Source: Apostichopus japonicus (taxonomy: Eukaryota > Echinodermata > Holothuroidea > Aspidochirotida > Stichopodidae). From it: a stretch of 64,000 nt of DNA. Below are positions 62,551 through 64,000 of the stretch, one piece after another. Within the stretch, counting starts at the first letter, position 1; every line of letters starts with the position of its first letter. The stretch spans positions 17,118,269 through 17,182,268 of the forward strand of contig NC_092572.1 of NCBI RefSeq assembly GCF_037975245.1, given 5' to 3'. The position numbers and the translations under genes were made by a program. A model generated the notes under the pieces. The model did no database searches, had not been told where the DNA came from, and saw only the letters and a program-made list of their open reading frames with translations.

Positions 62551-64000
62551 CGCCACTGTATGGACTGAGATATTAGGTGGATTAACTAATACTTACAGCT
62601 CCCCGTCTAGGCACTTGCTGTAAAAGATCGGCAAAAGACGTCATCACCCGGGCTTCGAACCAGGGATGCAAAAGAGAGTCTCGATCATCAGCTCGTACAG
62701 TGCGCCAAGCCATCCCGCCACTGTATGGACTGAGATATTAGGTGGATTAACTAATACTTACAGCTCCCCGTCTAGGCACTTGCTGTAAAAGATCGGCAAA
62801 AGACGTCATCACCCGGGCTTCGAACCAGGGATGCAAAAGAGAGTCTCGATCATCAGCTCGTACAGTGCGCCAAGCCATCCCGCCACTGTATGGACTGAGA
62901 TATTAGGTGGATTAACTAATACTTACAGCTCCCCGTCTAGGCACTTGCTGTAAAAGATCGGCAAAAGACGTCATCACCCGGGCTTCGAACCAGGGATGCA
63001 AAAGAGAGTCTCGATCATCAGCTCGTACAGTGCGCCAAGCCATCCCGCCACTGTATGGACTGAGATATTAGGTGGATTAACTAATACTTACAGCTCCCCG
63101 TCTAGGCACTTGCTGTAAAAGATCGGCAAAAGACGTCATCACCCGGGCTTCGAACCAGGGATGCAAAAGAGAGTCTCGATCATCAGCTCGTACAGTGCGC
63201 CAAGCCATCCCGCCACTGTATGGACTGAGATATTAGGTGGATTAACTAATACTTACAGCTCCCCGTCTAGGCACTTGCTGTAAAAGATCGGCAAAAGACG
63301 TCATCACCCGGGCTTCGAACCAGGGATGCAAAAGAGAGTCTCGATCATCAGCTCGTACAGTGCGCCAAGCCATCCCGCCACTGTATGGACTGAGATATTA
63401 GGTGGATTAACTAATACTTACAGCTCCCCGTCTAGGCACTTGCTGTAAAAGATCGGCAAAAGACGTCATCACCCGGGCTTCGAACCAGGGATGCAAAAGA
63501 GAGTCTCGATCATCAGCTCGTACAGTGCGCCAAGCCATCCCGCCACTGTATGGACTGAGATATTAGGTGGATTAACTAATACTTACAGCTCCCCGTCTAG
63601 GCACTTGCTGTAAAAGATCGGCAAAAGACGTCATCACCCGGGCTTCGAACCAGGGATGCAAAAGAGAGTCTCGATCATCAGCTCGTACAGTGCGCCAAGC
63701 CATCCCGCCACTGTATGGACTGAGATATTAGGTGGATTAACTAATACTTACAGCTCCCCGTCTAGGCACTTGCTGTAAAAGATCGGCAAAAGACGTCATC
63801 ACCCGGGCTTCGAACCAGGGATGCAAAAGAGAGTCTCGATCATCAGCTCGTACAGTGCGCCAAGCCATCCCGCCACTGTATGGACTGAGATATTAGGTGG
63901 ATTAACTAATACTTACAGCTCCCCGTCTAGGCACTTGCTGTAAAAGATCGGCAAAAGACGTCATCACCCGGGCTTCGAACCAGGGATGCAAAAGAGAGTC
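62551..64000 (-). repeat. Satellite subfamily A, inverted block, homogeneous end
   Basis: Eight complete plain monomers (units 180-187) and a partial one, cut by the window end at GAGAGTC. No variant was seen, so the array continues to the right of the window. Confidence 0.95.

Noticed and set aside
1-64000. CRISPR array
   Set aside because: The whole unit repeats without unique spacers, and the 164/165-bp period is far too long; this is satellite DNA.
1-64000. Prokaryotic or viral gene system hidden in the window
   Set aside because: Every non-N base is explained by the satellite monomer; no other sequence is present on either strand.

Overview
The whole window is one satellite DNA field. 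Apart from two 100-base runs of N, every base belongs to a head-to-tail tandem repeat of about 165 bp, roughly 387 monomers in all. I find no protein-coding gene, rRNA, intact tRNA, transposase, CRISPR array or operon. A repeat field this long and uniform that reaches both window edges, with 100-N scaffold gaps, points to a eukaryotic chromosome assembly, probably pericentromeric, centromeric or other heterochromatin. I cannot name the species. The tRNA-like motif in each monomer, and the absence of CpG loss (about nine CpGs per monomer), fit an invertebrate better than a mammal, but that is inference.

Layout. 1-2448: subfamily A, 165-bp unit, read on the + strand. 2449-2564: a mosaic A/B monomer that joins A to B without a gap. 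2565-5550: subfamily B, 164-bp unit, about 90 % identical to A, with linked variants that recur every seven monomers (about 1,148 bp). 5551-5650: gap. 5651-32914: about 165 nearly identical A monomers; I found one substitution, at 16780. 32915-33014: gap. 33015-44721: A again in the opposite orientation, 71 monomers without a difference that I could see. 44722-62550: inverted A with islands of linked variants separated by plain monomers. 62551-64000: plain inverted A to the window end.

Parts of the monomer. On its own sense strand (+ before 32914, - after 33014) each unit holds, in order, a tRNA-like RNA polymerase III B-box block, a TGACG motif, two T4 tracts, a splice-acceptor-like TTTTACAG, a 21-nt segment, a perfect GTAAGT donor-like motif, a TATTAG/CTAATA hairpin, and a longer stem-loop that leads into an A-box-like motif of the next tRNA-like block. 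The acceptor-like and donor-like motifs and the stem pairing are nearly invariant, while the 21-nt segment between the splice-like motifs is where A and B differ most.

Most worth checking: the seven-monomer order in B, the island structure in the inverted block (a rare marker sits exactly 427 bp before an island start three times), the tRNA-like and splice-like content, and the fact that the orientation switch falls exactly at a gap and so may be an assembly choice. All comparisons were made by eye, so an isolated substitution could have been missed.
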